Assembly: GCA_944381295.1 (NCBI GenBank)
Contig: CALWKP010000232.1
Span: 1-6,067, forward strand
Length of the DNA: 6,067 bases
Direction of reading: 5' to 3'
Origin: an uncultured Clostridia bacterium
GTDB lineage: Bacteria; Bacillota; Clostridia; Oscillospirales; Acutalibacteraceae
In this document: positions 5,459 through 6,067 of the stretch, piece by piece
Position numbering within the stretch: the stretch's first letter is position 1
Layout: the number at the start of each line of letters is the position of its first letter
The notes under the pieces: generated by a model
What the model was told of the DNA's origin: nothing
The model's input: the letters and a program-made list of their open reading frames with translations, nothing else
The model's database searches: none
Position numbers and translations under genes: made by a program

Positions 5459-5803
5459 TCATTCTTCAAGGAATCTATGTAAAATCTCTTCAATCTCCGC
5501 GACGCTGAGCACCCTTCCTGCCGAGACTACTTTTCCTTCTACAACAAGCGCAGGCATACTCATAGCCCCATAAGACATCGCTTTTTGCAGATCTGTGATG
5601 TACTCCACTTCTTCATTTTTTCCCATACGAGTCACTGCTTCCTGCGTATTTTGATACAATGTATGGCACGCCTTACATCCAGACCCCAAAACCTTGATGG
5701 TCTCTGATTTTCTTTCTCCCATCGATTCTGTATTTTTTCCATTCTGTATATTTTTTCTATCTTCTTCTTTTTTCTTTGCTTTTCCCAATTGAAACCATGC
5801 CAT
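5459..5803 (-). CDS. Thioredoxin-like CxxC small redox protein
   Basis: A 114-residue cytoplasmic protein of the small 'redox-active disulfide protein 2' thioredoxin-like family. The redox motif is C43-K-A-C46 in VLGSGCKACHTL, and the expected cis-proline is P84 in SMPALVV. A C-terminal helix AEIEEIL closes the fold. The first 33 residues are highly charged (KAKKKEEDRKN), a tail common in these proteins. The start is ATG 5803, with AGGAGG (5813-5818) nine bases upstream. An alternative in-frame ATG at 5833 overlaps the permease stop as TAATG and would add ten residues, but it has no Shine-Dalgarno site. It follows the permease directly, so the two probably work together, for example in thiol or metalloid handling. 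The exact partner reaction is unknown. Confidence 0.88.
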   Translation of the reverse strand: MAWFQLGKAKKKEEDRKNIQNGKNTESMGERKSETIKVLGSGCKACHTLYQNTQEAVTRMGKNEEVEYITDLQKAMSYGAMSMPALVVEGKVVSAGRVLSVAEIEEILHRFLEE

Positions 5804-5832
5804 GGTAAATTTCCTCCTTATATACTTTTCCA

Positions 5833-6067
5833 TTATAAAATCAAGATTTGGAGAGAATTAAACAAATATCCAACAGTTATTATCCCGAGTGTGCAGATGC
5901 CAATAAAAACTGCCAGGAGCTTTGGCTTTACTGCTTTGCGAAGCATGATTATGGAAGGAAGCGACAAGATCGTAACGCCCATCATGAATGAAAGGACTAC
6001 CCCAAGCAGCGCTCCCTTCCCAAGTAAAGCCTCTGCAATCGGTATTGTTCCAAAAATATCCGCATAC
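5833..6067 (-). CDS. Permease of the YraQ/DUF318 (ArsP-like) family, C-terminal part
   Basis: The right edge cuts this gene; 77 C-terminal residues and the TAA stop (5833-5835) are visible. The fragment begins YADIFGTIPIAEALLGKG, a signature segment of YraQ/DUF318 permeases. It continues with two hydrophobic segments (about residues 19-42 and 50-72 of the fragment) separated by the basic RKAVKPK loop, matching the end of the family fold. The stop overlaps an ATG as TAATG, and the next gene's ribosome binding site follows within 20 bases, so it is co-transcribed with the CxxC protein. Members have been linked to organoarsenical or other efflux, but the substrate cannot be read here. The upstream part, including the conserved cysteine region, lies outside the window. 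Confidence 0.85.
   Translation of the reverse strand, partial: YADIFGTIPIAEALLGKGALLGVVLSFMMGVTILSLPSIIMLRKAVKPKLLAVFIGICTLGIITVGYLFNSLQILIL

Noticed and set aside
1..6067. CRISPR array, tRNA, rRNA, insertion sequence or phage signature
   Set aside because: I saw no regularly spaced direct repeats, no cloverleaf or rRNA sequence, no transposase or integrase motif and no terminal inverted repeats bounding a segment.

Overview
The window looks like a low-to-mid GC Firmicutes chromosome, most likely a gut-type clostridium of the Lachnospiraceae. That inference rests on the Gram-positive-length UxuA, the ThiW thiazole uptake protein under a TPP riboswitch, strong AGGAGG-type ribosome binding sites, sigma-A-like promoters and the permease/CxxC-thioredoxin pair. 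Nothing in the window identifies the species. Almost all genes are on the minus strand; the exceptions are one acetyltransferase and one regulator remnant.

Layout, left to right. Positions 1-164 hold small inverted repeats and a strong plus-oriented intrinsic terminator. A complete uxuA (mannonate dehydratase, 165-1214) follows, with its own promoter about 140 bases upstream and a hairpin-rich leader. Next comes a thiamine salvage operon read right to left: promoter (4392-4420), TPP riboswitch (4291-4384), riboswitch-controlled terminator (4246-4271), thiW (thiazole uptake), thiM (thiazole kinase) and a fused thiE-thiD gene that starts at TTG inside thiM. The genes overlap (4 bases, then 44 bases), so translation is probably coupled. 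Together they import hydroxyethylthiazole, phosphorylate it, phosphorylate the pyrimidine HMP twice, and join the two halves into thiamine monophosphate. No de novo gene (thiC, thiG, thiH, thiS) is present here, so the visible module is salvage.

A GNAT-family acetyltransferase (4523-5062) is transcribed divergently from the riboswitch promoter. After it come an AT-rich stretch, a clear hairpin terminator, and the C-terminal remnant of an AraC-family regulator (5242-5454) with no start codon and no first helix-turn-helix. That remnant runs tail to tail, with a 4-base gap, into a small CxxC thioredoxin-like protein (5459-5803, minus). The right edge cuts a YraQ/DUF318-type permease upstream of, and co-transcribed with, the thioredoxin-like gene.

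No clearly new biological system is visible. The items most worth a second look are the structured uxuA leader with mutually exclusive hairpins, the altered nucleotide-site motif in ThiM, the TTG-started ThiE-ThiD fusion, and the AraC remnant beside the permease/thioredoxin pair.
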